DNA of 64,000 nucleotides from Isoetes taiwanensis (GCA_021234155.1 JAJEKV010000018.1:18248583-18312582); one strand, 5' to 3'. Positions 24,001 through 37,130 are shown, counted from the stretch's first letter. Numbers and translations are program-made. Notes: generated from the letters alone by a model not told the origin.

Positions 24001-24977
24001 TGGGGAAAAAAGGGTTTAATCATAAATTGTTTTTTTTAGGGGTGAGGTTTTTTTTTCAACCATTGTAAATTTTTAAGGAAATCTTAAAAAAGCAACGGAC
24101 TTTTTAAGGACTAAAAGCCTGAAGGCTGTTGTTCTTCGTCATCGCCACTCTCTGCTGCCTCTCTGTTTGAATCATACTATCGGCCCAAGAGATGGAGTCG
24201 GCAGATGTAGCGAGCAGATGGAGTCGGCGGGGAGAATGGTTTGTTGGTTAGGGTTATTATGATATGTTAGGGTTTGTTTGTAGGCATATGAGCGGCCATG
24301 GCGGGCATCAGCAACTATGGCTTCTGATCAAAAGGGTTGGAAGCGCTCTCACATATCCATGAATTTTGAAAGCTGAAAATTGAGATCCTTGGTACCTCTA
24401 ATGCCAAGACATGCCTTCTTTTTACAAATGCGAAGAAGGTGGAGATGCCCAATGCCACTGTGATTCCTTGAACAACGCTTCTGTTTGTGCTCCTTGTATT
24501 AATATCACCATAGATGCTTTTATGAATTTGAGCTGGAACCGATTAGGGACTGGATTACTGTACAGGTCGTATGATATTTAATGGCAGTGTTTTTTCTTAT
24601 CATACTCTCTTAAATTCTTTGAATTCTATAACGTTGTATTAGATTGAAGCACTCAAACATGGCCGCATTTTATATGCAGTTTTTTTTTTTTTTTTTTTTA
24701 AATCTTTGTTTTGGTGTGGTATGTGCATGTGTTATTTTTAAAGATGTCGTTCATGATGTTTTTTGAATTTTTATTTTTTTCCAACCAAAAAACCAAGATC
24801 TTCCAATATCTAGCATTATAACAGGGTTTTTTTTTTTTTTATGATTTTTTGGCATGGTTTTCATATGATTTCATTTGCATATTGCATGAGGCATACTAAT
24901 CAGTATATCTAGAGTGCTCCACAATTTATTGTCTAAATTCCATATCACCAATGGTTTACCCCCATACCCTCCACAAA

Positions 24978-25008
<31 letters not shown>

Positions 25009-26900
25009 AACCAATGGCACGCAGGGCTCGAGAACCTGTACTTTAGGGTTGTGTTGATTAGGGCCTGTCATTTGATTTTGAAGCAACAGAAACTCTGAGG
25101 CAAATCTGACTTCTTTTACTTCTCTGAATCTTCAAAGAGGAAGGAACAAATATGTCCTTTGATTTCGAAGCAGCAGAATCTCCGAGGCGAATCCGACTTC
25201 TACTACTCCTCTGATTCTTTAGTATTTTGCCAGAAAGGTTAGCGCACAACTCCCTAACTCCTTCCTAAGTTATGGGTGTCTGTGATTGGATTATACGGTT
25301 GGACAAATACAATCGGATCAGCTTCTGTGCAGTTCAATCTAGAATTGCCGATCCGTATCTTCTGGCATGTGGTTTGTCTCGTGAATATGTTCTCCGTCAG
25401 TTTGTTCTTATTGAAGGCCCCAATTCCTATCATCAAGGATCAACTGGGAAATCTCTGGGATTTTAAGCCTTGAACAAATTTTACTCAACATTCAGTTAAT
25501 GGCATCCATGCATTTGGTAGTTGCTCCATTGACAACACTGAAACTTTGCTAAATCTACCGATGAATGCATCATTCTGGGGCAGAGGAATGAATTTGTGCT
25601 AGTTTCTTTTCCATTAGAAGGTAATGTGCATACCGGTATGTGTATGCTGTTTTTATTTAAAACACTCAGTTAATGGCAAGCTTTTGTAATGTTAGTGTTC
25701 AAAGTCCTTTTCTCACTTTGGTTTTTAACTGTTTTATGTCCAGCTGCATTGAAGATTGCCTGAACACACACCAAAACGAAAGCATGCACGAGTCTCATAA
25801 CTCCGAAAGGTCATAAATGGGTGAATAAGTAAGTGGCTAATCAAAAATATTCAAAGGGTAGACTAATTGCGAAATGCTGATCATGGAATAAAAGATGATA
25901 CAGAAGTAGGGATGTAAATAATGACTAGGGGTTATGGGATGGAGCAAGAGGTAAGCTTATGGATGAATGGGGAGTGTGGAAATAAAAAGAGCAAAAGTGA
26001 TGCTAAAATTTGAGATACCATTACACTGGGTCTTCCAAACTTCAATGTGTTGACTTCCAAACTTCAAATAAATGTCTTCCAATTCAGTACCCAAAGTCTT
26101 CTAGAACATGCTTTGACCAATGTTTGACCTCAAATTTGATGTCTCTTATCAAGTTTGACCCTGAATGCATTGTGTTGACCTTGAAAGTGAATCCTTCTTG
26201 ACCTTAACATCAAAGTTCCCTACCAAAGTCTTCCCAACTTCAAACCTAGAACTAAGTCAAAGATCAGTGGTTAGTATGTTGCCCTTTGGGGGCAACAAAA
26301 ACGAAATCATGTGTGAACCACAGCTTAATGTCTGTTAGCTTAAATCCGTTAAAATTGAATCCCACTTAACTGCCCTGGGCCTAACGGAATTTTATAACGG
26401 GAACGTGTGAACACGATTAACATAACTTGACTGAACTTAACCCCCTAGTGTGAACCCACCCTAACTAGATGTTATGTTATGCTGTTCGTTTTGATCATGT
26501 GCTGGGATTGCAGGCCATTCTTTAACAGCATAATGTAATGCCGATCAATCTGCGTATATTTCTAACTCAAGATTTTCGAAGGTGTCTTGCTGTAATTGCT
26601 GTAATCGTATGTGAAGGAGTAGAAAGCTGACGCTGGCACTCTATTTTGGAAAAGAAGGCGTATTTGTCTGCTGCTGCTGAAGGTCCGATTCTGGATAACA
26701 CTGCGGTGCGTCCTGGACAGATGTTGGGCAGCCATCGGGTTGCCAATTCCGGCTGCTGCAGGTGGCAGGATGAGCATTAAGCTGGTCGGCTGCTGATGCT
26801 TGGAAATTCGTGGGTTGGATAGGCAGCGGTTTCTATCAGGTTAGACGCCTTGCTCGTTCCTGTGCTGTGTGCTTGTTCCTTTGTTTTTTTGTGTTATGTT
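24001..26900. other. Gene-free DNA with simple repeats
   Basis: No gene recognised. It contains T-rich runs (24680-24702, 24826-24840), an (AAAT)n microsatellite at 24977-25010, and an ~83-bp tandem duplication (25070-25130 and 25153-25215; gaagcaacagaaactctgag and gaagcagcagaatctccgag). A region with cttccaaacttcaa-type repeats lies at 26030-26240. Confidence 0.5.
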
Positions 26901-26929
26901 GTTGAGAAAGGCACCCAGGAAGGTGAGGG

Positions 26930-28018
26930 ATGCGGCAGGCCAGCCCGCCATCCCGCCTGCTTGTCCGGGTAGCCCTGATATGTGTGGTAGTGCAGAGATG
27001 GACCCTAGGGTCTGCTAGTTCGATGCATGCTAGTGCTCAGATGAATTCAACTCGCCCTGCTGGTGCCATGCCTGGCAGCTGTAGCTCTGGACAGACCCAG
27101 CAGCCCCCTATGATGCCCAATCCTTCCTTCAGTTGGGGTGCAATTGATGTGTCCGTCACATTAGGCTTGTCAGACCAAGATGTGCCCCTGAGTTTCTATG
27201 AAGCTCTATCTTCTTTCTGTGACAGAAACTATATAGCAGGGGCTGTTGCCTTGGAAAGGGGCTCGTCTGCAGATCACCTGCATGTTCATAGTGTCTTGAC
27301 AGCACGTTTCAATTCCCTGAAAGCCATGAATGAAGCTATCAAGAGAGACTTCAACTGGCCATCCAAGCCAGCAGGTGTGGTTCTGGTATACAAGGCGTTG
27401 AAGAACACAAGGCTTCATTGCTTCGAAGGGATGGTGGGCTACTGTATGAAGGATATTGGGAAGGTGCATTACCTGTGTCATCTGCATAATGTTAGCGAGT
27501 CAATGATACATAAGGGCAAAGATCTTTATCTGCATTGGGGCGCTGGAGATACTAAGGGCCTCTGTGTTCTTAACAATCGTAACATCCTGAATAAGGCAGC
27601 ACATTACGTTTCATATCATGGTGGATGTCGTGCCACACCGAGCCTCACTTTTACCTTGGCTAGAATGATCAGGAGCGGCAAGTATACGCTATCTAGTAGC
27701 TGGATAATCCCTTCTAACACAGCCCATGTGAATGAACACAGGGTCTATGCTGCCTGGAGAATCCTCCTGAACCCTGCTCGTTGCATGCCTTCATATATCC
27801 GAACAATTCTATATGGGCTGCCAGATGGCTATGTGCCGGTAGAGAGAAATGGATCTGGCAGGCGTAGATATTGGGATGACTATGTTCCTGCTGATGAGGG
27901 TGATGAGAACTTCCATGACTTCTGTGATTCCACATTCAGCCCGAAGGTTCAGATACCTGATCACGATGCTGATTACATTCCAGTTTACACAGGAGACCAT
28001 AGCATGGCCGTTGGCTAG
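26930..28018 (+). CDS. HUH-endonuclease (Rep-like) transposon protein, intact copy A
   Basis: A 362-residue protein from ATG 26930. After a ~65-residue non-conserved N-terminus the order of motifs resembles Rep-type HUH endonucleases: VSVTLGLS (73-80), GAVALERG (104-111), SADHLHVHSVL with the metal-binding His pair (H116/H118, or H118/H120), and GYCMKDIGKVHY with the putative nicking Tyr171 and Lys174 in a YxxKD arrangement. Conserved C-terminal blocks follow (SSSWIIPSNTAHVNEHRV; RRRYWDDYVPADE). These proteins nick and join single-stranded DNA for rolling-circle-type transposition. There is no helicase domain, so it is not a Helitron protein. The closest eukaryotic group I know is the Replitrons; that assignment is inference. 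A diverged copy lies at 6869-7912 and the companion ORF starts 65 nt downstream. Confidence 0.7.
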   Translation: MRQASPPSRLLVRVALICVVVQRWTLGSASSMHASAQMNSTRPAGAMPGSCSSGQTQQPPMMPNPSFSWGAIDVSVTLGLSDQDVPLSFYEALSSFCDRNYIAGAVALERGSSADHLHVHSVLTARFNSLKAMNEAIKRDFNWPSKPAGVVLVYKALKNTRLHCFEGMVGYCMKDIGKVHYLCHLHNVSESMIHKGKDLYLHWGAGDTKGLCVLNNRNILNKAAHYVSYHGGCRATPSLTFTLARMIRSGKYTLSSSWIIPSNTAHVNEHRVYAAWRILLNPARCMPSYIRTILYGLPDGYVPVERNGSGRRRYWDDYVPADEGDENFHDFCDSTFSPKVQIPDHDADYIPVYTGDHSMAVG

Positions 28019-28082
28019 GCCTGTTAGTTGCTCTAAGATTGTACAGTTTCCTTTATGTATTGGTTTTTGTTGCAGGTTAGAA

Positions 28083-28493
28083 ATGGAGGTTGATGCGAAC
28101 ACCCAGGATGGTGCCGGTGACGGTGTGATGCACATAGATCCGTCACTTATCAGTTCCAGCGTGGATACCTCTCATCCTGACGCTCGGGTTTATCCACCGA
28201 AATTGGAGGAGACATTCTGTGCTGAGGAGTTCGTTAACCAGCTAGTTCAGATTGGGATAGAAATGCATAGGATGGAGGCTTCAATGCGTATTCTTAGGCG
28301 TCAGCTGCGCAGGTTTTACACGGCAATTGACAGTGCTATGAAAAGTGTTGCATGGGAGCGGCTAGGAGAAGCGACGTCTGAACTTCATACTCTGAGGTCG
28401 CATATGAGCCTTGGAAGGGCGCTCTTGTCACAGGAGATCCGGGTGTTAGATAATGTGATAAGGCAGGCTCGTTTTGGGGAGCTGCGCAACTGA
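28083..28493 (+). CDS. Companion ORF of the HUH element, copy A
   Basis: A 136-residue protein from ATG 28083 (MEVDANTQDG). No domain is recognised. The middle is predicted helical and basic (HRMEASMRILRRQLRRFY), and the C-terminus (SLGRALLSQEIRVLDNVI) could form a coiled coil. The same ORF follows the HUH gene in copy B, with similar spacing. The 64-nt gap after the HUH stop ends in a TTGCAG in both copies, suggesting a splice acceptor, but joining the obvious donor (28010) to it does not keep frame. Reinitiation or alternative splicing could express it. Confidence 0.6.
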   Translation: MEVDANTQDGAGDGVMHIDPSLISSSVDTSHPDARVYPPKLEETFCAEEFVNQLVQIGIEMHRMEASMRILRRQLRRFYTAIDSAMKSVAWERLGEATSELHTLRSHMSLGRALLSQEIRVLDNVIRQARFGELRN

Positions 28494-28499
28494 GGCTTG

Positions 28500-29900
28500 C
28501 TGATGGTGTGTCTTCTGAATGTACATATGTGTTGTCTGTATCCTGAGAAAGTTATCCGTTTGAGTTCATGTACATGTATTTGTGTTGTATTAGATGCTTG
28601 CCCCTCACATTTTGGCTTCATGCCATCGTATCTGTGAAAGGGGCTATGGTGTCAATGTAGATATGGCACTTTTTTGCTGTAAGAAAGGTTTTTGTTGTCA
28701 GAGAATAACGTCATTTACTTATGTTAGGCCTGTTGTATTTTGGTATGGGACCATGGTTTGTGTGCAAATTGTGCTCCTATTTCATGGGGTCAATTTGACC
28801 CCTGTAGACTAGCGGCCTGGACGCAGGCAGCATATTCTGTGGAAGGTGCTGCCATCGATGGCCAAAAAACGATAATACAACCAAAAAAACGATAATAAAC
28901 GGTTTATGATATGTTTAAATCCTTAGAAGCTCTATTTTTTTTTTGTTAAGGAATTCTATTAGGGCGTAAGGTGTCAAAGCCGGGCATAAAAATTGATCAA
29001 ACAAAGGTGGAGCTTATTAAACAATTGCCGTAGCCAACTATAGTCAAACATCAAAAGAAGCTTAATGGACAGTGTTCTTTCCTGCCCATTTATGTGCTTA
29101 ATTTGCTCGTATAGTTAGTCCAATTACAAAGCTAACACGTTTAGGACGGGAAGAGCCACACAATGCAAATTTCTTGGACTGAAGAATGCCAAGAGAGAGG
29201 TTGTAAAGGCACCTTCAACAATTGTAGTTCCAAATTTCGAATTGTAGCATATATTTCAGTGATCGAGTGGGTAGTTGGGATAGCTTTGTGTCAACAACAA
29301 GAAGAACATTACCCCAAGCTGGAAAAATATGCAGCAGGGCTTGTGTTGTTCTTCCAGAAGCATGCATTATCTTGAAAAGAATCCATTGAACATGCTCATC
29401 CTTTAAACAAGCCAAGTTTTAGTGATGGAATTTATACTTGAACCAGTTTCCCTTTAATGTACAAATCCTACAACGTAAAGCATGTCCAATCTCTTATCTT
29501 CCTCACGCTTTCCCCAAGATTTGGATGATGTTAAAGCTGCTGTTAGATATATTTCCTAGATTGTCAAGCAAGCTCTATTTTGATGTCGTGAGTTCTTGCC
29601 TCATCAAAAAAACAATGACCATGCTCTTGGTTATTTAATCTACGAACTATTAATAGCCATTTTCTGAAATTTAAAGCCGTACCATTAATTAAGATATCTA
29701 TGGCATATAAGCTTTTAAGCCAAGGTAAGCTCTAAGCCAATGGTTTAATTATTCGCTAGCAATAATCAAATATCTGACAATTTAATAGCTCGTTTTATGC
29801 AATAAATGGAGTCCAAATCTTGACTTTCTTCTTCTTTTATATTAGTAAATATTACGGATTACAATCTCAATGATGTATACAAAAGGTTAATTCTAATGAC
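28500..29900. other. 3' flank of HUH element and gene-free DNA
   Basis: The 3' end of the HUH element must lie between 28494 and about 28900, but no clear terminal hairpin or repeat marks it. The small frame at 29163-29375 is not recognised. Nothing else is supported. Confidence 0.4.
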
Positions 29901-29913
29901 AACAGCAACTGTT

Positions 29914-30647
29914 TTAGAAGTCAATTCCAGCTTCCCTTATGGCATCAACTAGTGCTTTAACACCCCCATCACAAGAAAACCCATTGGAATCAAAAGAAAC
30001 TTCCGAAATTCCTTTTTCCAAACACAACTTTGCAACCTGGTCTCCCGCCTGCCTTGATGCATCCTACCAAAAAATTTAATTATTCCTTATGCAAATTAGA
30101 AGGCTCTCTGTCCAATTGGGACTTACAAGTATAGATTCCGCGCCCCCCCAATCCAAATGCTGAAGAGTAGATGCACTGGCAATAGTGTTTCTATTCCTAT
30201 CATCAATTACTTGAGCATATACGTGCTTCTTGGAGCGGAAAACAGAAAGACGAGGTCTTTGAGCTGTTCCATTCATCTAATTTGACAACCAGAATAAAGT
30301 CAATTCCTATCAACACGAAACTACAATGTCTTTTGACATTATTTGCAGGGCCAATTTGTTTACTTAAAGAGCATATTCAAGGACAGAAATGGCACTCAAA
30401 ACTTCTTAGAGAAAACAACATTTGCTTCCTGCAAAAGGGGAAAATATTCGTTCTGGTTTCCTGTAAAGCGGTTTGGTTCAATTTGGTGTGTACCTACCTT
30501 CCTCTGTGCTCGACGATGCCGGACTTTAGCTGACTCCGTCCGAGTGGGATGCCTCCTTGCTTCTATTTTCAGTCTTATGCATAAACCAACTATAGAATGC
30601 ATTAGTTTCAAAAGCATCACATGTCTTGCTAAAGAAAGAGTAAACAT
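29914..30647 (-). CDS. uL18-family (L18) organellar ribosomal protein, three exons
   Basis: Exons at 30498-30647, 30127-30276 and 29914-30063 (each 150 nt) give 149 residues. Donors are AAG/GTAGGT (30497) and CTT/GTAAGT (30126); acceptors are TTAG/ATG (30277) and GTAG/GAT (30064); all junctions are phase 0. The joined protein has the L18 signature [10 protein letters not shown], then [34 protein letters not shown], and a C-terminal [29 protein letters not shown]. uL18 binds 5S rRNA in the large ribosomal subunit; the bacterial type and basic N-terminus suggest mitochondria or plastids. ATG 30645-30647 is the first ATG of exon 1; an additional upstream exon cannot be excluded. The central part is slightly shorter than usual. 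Confidence 0.82.
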
Positions 30648-30719
30648 TAGAAATACTGAGAGTGAAGATGATATTTGGAGTCTTTATGCCCACCTGCTCA
30701 GTGCAGTGATTTAGTTATC

Positions 30720-33700
30720 CATTGTTATTGGGAAATTAAGCTTGAATGTGCCATCAAGGATTAGGCAAAATACCATTTGTAAATCTGTTCTTTGTGCAAA
30801 ACTGCTGCTTGGGCACAAGAACAAGCCTTTTTGCAGGTATAAAGGTCTTCAAGTTGATCTTTAAGCAACATAAGCAATCTTTTTGCTAACTTAGAACAGT
30901 CAAGATCTTCATAGGTTCAACTAATGAAGGGAACATCTTATACAGAAATCATATATATAATGCATTATTTTCATGTGACTGCTGAAAAAGGCATCAAGCT
31001 ATCGATAAGAAAGAAGGGTTTAGACTCTTAATCTTAGTCGTTTAGTATCAGAGTCTTTTTCTAACCTAGTCAATGTCAGGTGGTTACTGATATGGTTGGG
31101 GGAATTAAGCTTGAAGGAGGTGCCATTGAAGGTTCTGCAGATCGAAGAGCGATTCATATCCAGTTTTCCATGCCAGAACTAACCATATTGAAGTGCACAT
31201 CTACTTGAAGCTGCAGCACATCCCCACCAAGGCTGCCACAGGAAAGCAATTCACGCACAATAAAGCAATAACGTATGGCTTAAGCAAGGTGTTCACATAA
31301 ATATATAATGTCAGACAACTTGGATTGGTGATGTGCTTTTCGCAAGAGAAATGTCACATAGGATGTGCTAGAATCTGCCAAAGTTAGTAACTCTTAGAAT
31401 CTAACAATCTATAGTAGGATCTTGCAGTGTACCAGTTTGATTATATATACTGGGTACACGGTGATTGGGTTTTAAAATCGTTCGCTTTCTGATTAAAAAC
31501 TTTGCTACTTTGAGTTCTCCTGAGAGTGAACTTCGACTCTCTTATAGAAACATAACCAGCAAAAGTCCATGGCACCCTGCTTGTACTTCTGTGAGAGGCC
31601 ATTTCTTTAGTAATCAGTACCTGGATAAAGGTCATGAATGGGTGGACGTAGTAAAGCAGTGGAGGAAGTAACATAATACAATGCACAGTGTGGAAATGAC
31701 GTACATAAGGGATGATAAAGGTATAGGAATAGCTTTTGAGTGGCTAATTGAGTGATGAACAGCAAATGAACCAGCGAATGAAGATCAACAAAGGGCAAGC
31801 GAATGGTGGGAATGATTAAGGGACAGAGGTTACGTTAAATGATGTTTTCAAAGCTAATGTTCCAACGTGGGCAGTGAATGGAAAGAAATGTATGTTACTG
31901 AGCTATTGGTGTGGATACTGGCAGGAACTTATGAGATTCTAGCACGGGCGCAAGACCAATGCGTCTAGCTGATTTGGTGCAGTAGATGGATAAGCCAGTG
32001 GCTATTTCTATTATTCGAGCATATAAGTGCAAAGGCTACTATAAAGGATGGTTTCCACGTTTCAATGTGAAAGTTCAGACTCATGGATACAGGTATGAAG
32101 ACAATAGATGACGGATTTAGAATGAAGGGGTGGTTAAAGACCCATTGACTGAACATGAAGTGAATCTTATATGAGAATTTCCGAATATGTCTTCTGAAGC
32201 TGGGTTTCTGGGTAATATACCTTGAGCACATTTGCAGGAAAAGCATGTGATTCTATTCTACTTTGCTTTGTGTTTTAATCTGAATTGAAATATCTGATTT
32301 ACTCCCAAGTCACAGGTTTACCTGATAGATGCATGTCATGAGAAGTATGGCGTGTGCCACCATAGTCATGCCTTTGTAGTCCAAGAAAGACTGAGACTTG
32401 TCTGCTGACATCAATTTTTTCCAGTGAAGGATAATGTATTATACTTTTCAGCGCCATTGTGCCACCTCTTCACTAGGCCACCAATCTTGCAAGTATGTAA
32501 GCTATAATATCAGAAATCATAGAGAATCAAATTTTTAAGATAAATCTACACAAAAGAATTGACAACCGAGGAAAATGTTTTGTTAGGAATTCTGCTCGCA
32601 CATATATTTAAGGCATATAGCAATCTGACGTGATCTTCAAATTTATCTTAACAAATATGTAGAGCATATAACTGACAGCAATGTATTCTTTGTCTTCAAG
32701 AACATGAAGCAAACTAAGCATATTGTAACATAGTGAGCTGACATAAAAGGACATGGCTGCATATTCGTTTGGATTTGTCTAATGCAATTTAGCCATGTGC
32801 CATAGAGAATCCAGCTTCTTTTGTGACTTTAGGAAGAAGAGAAAGGTGATGTCTTAAGACATTTCAAGTGCATCAGAAACTGCATTTGTAGATCCACATA
32901 CGTGAAAGACGACATGACTTGGAACAATGTAAGGAATGAAGTGAGCCAATGCACAACTTAAACAATGATCAATGGATATAATTTTTTTGACGCAAATGGC
33001 AAACAAGCGAGTCAAAGTTACAAGACTGGTGCATTATACAGCCCCCCTCCCATGGAGGGCGCAGCCCACAATTAAAACTCAAAGCAATCCGAATCAATCA
33101 TTAATGCCGGAAGCAAAGACAGCATAATGGAGAGCTCAAATAAATTGGTGAAGATAAAAAAACGAAAACTCAAGCATGCCTGATACTAACTGAAGCCGGG
33201 AAAAACAGGAACAAGAGCGCGAAATCAGATGCCTGTGACTCCAAAACCAAATCCACATTCCACACTAGTCAGCCTTCCTTATTCGCCACCCCTCCTCCAC
33301 GTAGACCTTTTTATCCACGTCAGCCGCTAATTACCGTGTGTAAATTTGACGGCTAGCACGCCCGTTTTTAGCTATTTTGCCCGTCAAAACGGGTCAAAAT
33401 TTTTTTTGCCCTGCAAATGAATGGCACCAAATCGGGAAATGCCCGTCATAAGAAAGACTAGAAAAAATATGGCATTTGAAGGGTTGGGAATGTAGGTTTG
33501 CCTGTCATTTTTTTATGTATGGTATATCAGTATAATACTTTGTATAATACGATATAGTATTTGTATTTGTATACATATTTAAAACAAGGTGCTGCGCACG
33601 GAGGGTTGCCCTCCATGGCCGGAGAGTGAAGTGGCTTAAGTTGTAGTTGTAGACAATAGAGTGTTTGAATCGAAATTGCTATTTTAAGACATTGACATTT

Positions 33701-36500
33701 TGTGGACGTGTTGGTACTTTTCATTACTAAGTTCTGCTTAGGTGTTGAGGTGTTGTTGGAGTAGGATGTAGTTGGACATATGGACTTTGGGATTTGAGCA
33801 CAAGGTATTGGTGTTTGGTGCTTGGTATGGAACTAGGATGGCAGAAGCATAAAGAGAAGTGTAATAAAGGAGAGAATGGATGTACATGTTTTGTGAAGTG
33901 GCTTAAATCGTAGTTGAAAGTTATGTTTTGACATTTTATTGAAATTGGTACTTTTAGACAATAGAGTACTTGAAACCATGAGTTTATTAATAGGATGATA
34001 TACATTGGAGTACTTGATAGTTGATAACATACAAAACAATTTATGAAGAATCGAAATAGAGGAACAAGAGATCAATTTTTTTTGTCAGATCCTTCTCCGT
34101 GAGCTGTAATACAAGTACTCTTTTTGTGGTACGACTTTTGATGTAACGTGAGACAAAGTATACTCAATGCCTCATTAATGCCTAAGTAGGACTACAACTT
34201 GTTGTAATATACATTTTCCAATACAATGTTTTGTTGTTTGGTGGGACTTAAGTTGTTGTGGTAGGTGTTTATTCCAAGAGACAAGTAACAGTGGGCAACA
34301 AAGACAAATTGAATGGGGAGCAATGTTTGTTTGTGCCATAATTTTGCAGATCCTACAATAAATATATCTGTAAAAATGTAGAGACGGTATGCCTAGACAA
34401 GGTATTGTATATGATCGCTATATGCATATCTTCTTAGCATGCGGTTATTGAAGTTGTTTCTCTTGGTAAGTAGATAATGCATTCTGAAACAAATGCTTTA
34501 TAGCTCAATCAAAGTTATCCATACAACATGGCAAATCAACGGGTTTATCTTTTTAAACCGGTGGTAGTGCATTGAAGATGGAAGTTGGAAAGCAAATTCA
34601 TCTCCATCTTCAAATGCAAGATTGGCTCCTTGTCCAAGGGAAGGAGATACAACATGCACAACATCTAAGACGCAAGAATATTGACTTCTTGCTTGTTAAG
34701 AAAAGGAACACACGCATATATTTTTATACCTTCCAAGAGCACTACAAAACTTTTATACCCTTTGAAGAAGACGCAGGCACATCAAGTATTCCTTTTAAAG
34801 ATCAACTCACGGTTCCAGTAGCCTAGTAGACAATTGAATTAGATTTCATTAGGTAATTCAACCAAATAAATTAGTGGGGAATAAGAACCACAATTATTTG
34901 ATTTGCAAGTCCCTAGTTCTTGAAGGCATTTAGCAAGCTCTGCTTGGCCTCTTGAGATTCCTTAGCAGCAGTTCCACCATGTCCATCTCTGATGCTGAGG
35001 CATCAGTATTTCATGAACTCCATTAACCAAGAACATGGTAGATGAGGAAACGACACTCAAGAAGGAGACCGACTTAAAAAACCAAAGTAAAACGCTTATA
35101 GACACAGAGGCTGTCAGAAACCGAATGTAGAACAGAGGTTTGCAGGTTCGCAAGTTTTTATCCCAAAACTCCTCTCCAATCGATCACCCCAACAACTCAT
35201 GCAATTTGAGACTTTCCACACATATTCGGGCGAGCTCGATGTGGAAATAAACTGCTACTACAACATCTTTTTTCTTTTCTACTATCTCTAGCCCTCCACT
35301 TGGGATATTCTCTTCCTATTCCTTTCTACACCCTAATCTATGCCATTCGTCACACATATTACAAGCATGTTCCAAATTCACCTAGGGTTTGCCCTTTGGG
35401 CAACCAAAAAACCAACACTTATATTAAAATCTTGAATTAAATAGTTTTGTCTCAGGCCATTGACGATGTTTAAGACATCGAGCAGAATGCTTGTTTATGA
35501 TGTCAGAGTAATCGGGCATTCTGCTATAGCTAATTTCTGAGCAAGGTGTAGAGTGCAGCCTGGAAATGAGACTCATTATGGGTTTTCTTGCCAAAGCTTA
35601 CATAAGCGTGCTAGAGGTGACCTTTATCCATCCCCGGGACTAATCACACTCAAGAACAATGGTTTTAGACCCTTTTTGCTTGGTCTAGCTCGATCTTTTT
35701 TATCGAATTTCTTACTTTCTTCGCCCGGTGAGGGTTTTAATCTAGATGATTTTTGAATTAGATTGATCCACATAGGGAGCCATAAGCACGCGGTCACGGT
35801 AAATTTTAGGGCCCAACAAAGCACGAGCCTTTCAACAAGTGGCTATAGCCATTCACTATAACCTCCGGTTTGCATAATTAGAGATCGACTTAATCTAAAG
35901 CGGCGGCGTAAAGGAATACAAAAACCACAAGTGGAAAAAAGGTATGCTAAAATATACTATGCAACAATTTGCATCCTTTACAACGGGATAAATGCTAGCA
36001 GTTTATCTACAATAGCCAGGAACTAGGTAAGCTCACCACAATCAAGCTGCTAAGGATGTTCAAACCATTTGCTTGTTAAGGATACGCCATGAACCCATTA
36101 CAATTTGATGAATATTCACCTTATAATTATATCCTTTGCAATTTTAGTCAAATAGAAGCTACCTTGAAAAGCTTCAATAACATTTGGAAATTTTTTTGAT
36201 ATCGTTTAAGGGGGAGTTTTTTAGCACTAGAATAACGTCATTTGTCATGGCCAGACCATGGACAATGTCGTGTGACTCTACATGTCCATTTAAATGTTTA
36301 GTAGTTTGTTTGCGACTTTGATGCAAAACCATTTGACAGACTTGTTATTTGACCAATGCCATCATCAATTACCAGCATTAAGAGGATTATAGTACATAAT
36401 ATAAATGCAGATGCCACAAATCGACTGTTAAAAATGCAAAAAAAAATGAATGCCTTATCATGTCCAGGGCATTCTAGCCTCACAAAACAAATGTTCACAT
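30720..36500. other. Gene-free DNA, scattered old repeats
   Basis: No gene is supported over almost 6 kb. A related pair of ~80-bp segments (33627-33710 and 33894-33990; gtgaagtggcttaa then agacaatagagt) is visible. Short GC-rich words (atggagggcgcagccc near 33055, ggttgccctccatgg near 33604) sit in inverted orientation about 550 bp apart. An ORF at 34572-34826 is unrecognised. Confidence 0.4.
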
Positions 36501-36529
36501 CGACCTTAAGCCTAACCTTGAGACTCTAG

Positions 36530-37130
36530 ATGCGCTGGAGTATAGAGCTTCAGCTCAAGGATACAGAGGAAGATGAAGCAAGAGGTGCTGCTGTGAGAGA
36601 AAAGGCTCATTGGTATGAGCATGCAAATAAAGAAAGTTCGAAAGTGCTCTTTAGGCTGGCTGGAAACAGACTGATCAGCAATGGAATAACATTAGTTATG
36701 GATGCCAATCTTTATTGAATATTTCTTCCAAGAGTACGAGAAACTTTTTGCTGAAAAGCCTTTGCCTAGTACCTATGCAGCGGACCTTCAGCAGTTCCTA
36801 CCGGCCCTTCAACCAGAAATCTCAGAAGAGGATAATAGTGCCCTTCTTAGGAACATTACGTTTGATGAGGTTCATAGAACTCTGAAATCCATGCCGCATG
36901 AGAAAACACCAAGCCCTGACGGTTTTCCACCGGAATTCCTCCTTTTGGCACAAGCTCAAGGAATATATGTTGCTAGCAATCAAGGGTGTTTGGGCGGGAA
37001 AAGTACTGCACTCGAGCCTGATTGCTGTCTTCGTTGCCTTAGTTCTACAGGTGGAGAGGCCCTAATCCATATTAGAATGGAGGCCCATAGCTCCGACAGG
37101 AACAATATACAAAATACTAGCTAAGCAGTT
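36530..37130 (+). mobile_element. LINE reverse-transcriptase N-terminal fragment
   Basis: Two frames encode EKAHWYEHANKESSKVLFRL, then NITFDEVHRTLKSMPHEKTP and SPDGFPPEFL. This is the linker and first RT motif (K.PGPDG) of plant L1-type LINEs. One frameshift lies near 36710. The fragment is cut off after about 37120. Confidence 0.7.

Noticed and set aside
28010-28075. 66-nt intron joining the HUH ORF to its companion
   Set aside because: GT and AG ends are present, but the join shifts frame and gives a stop soon after.
34572-34826. 84-residue ORF starting MKMEVGKQIHLHLQ
   Set aside because: No recognised family, no splice context, and AT-rich repeat surroundings.
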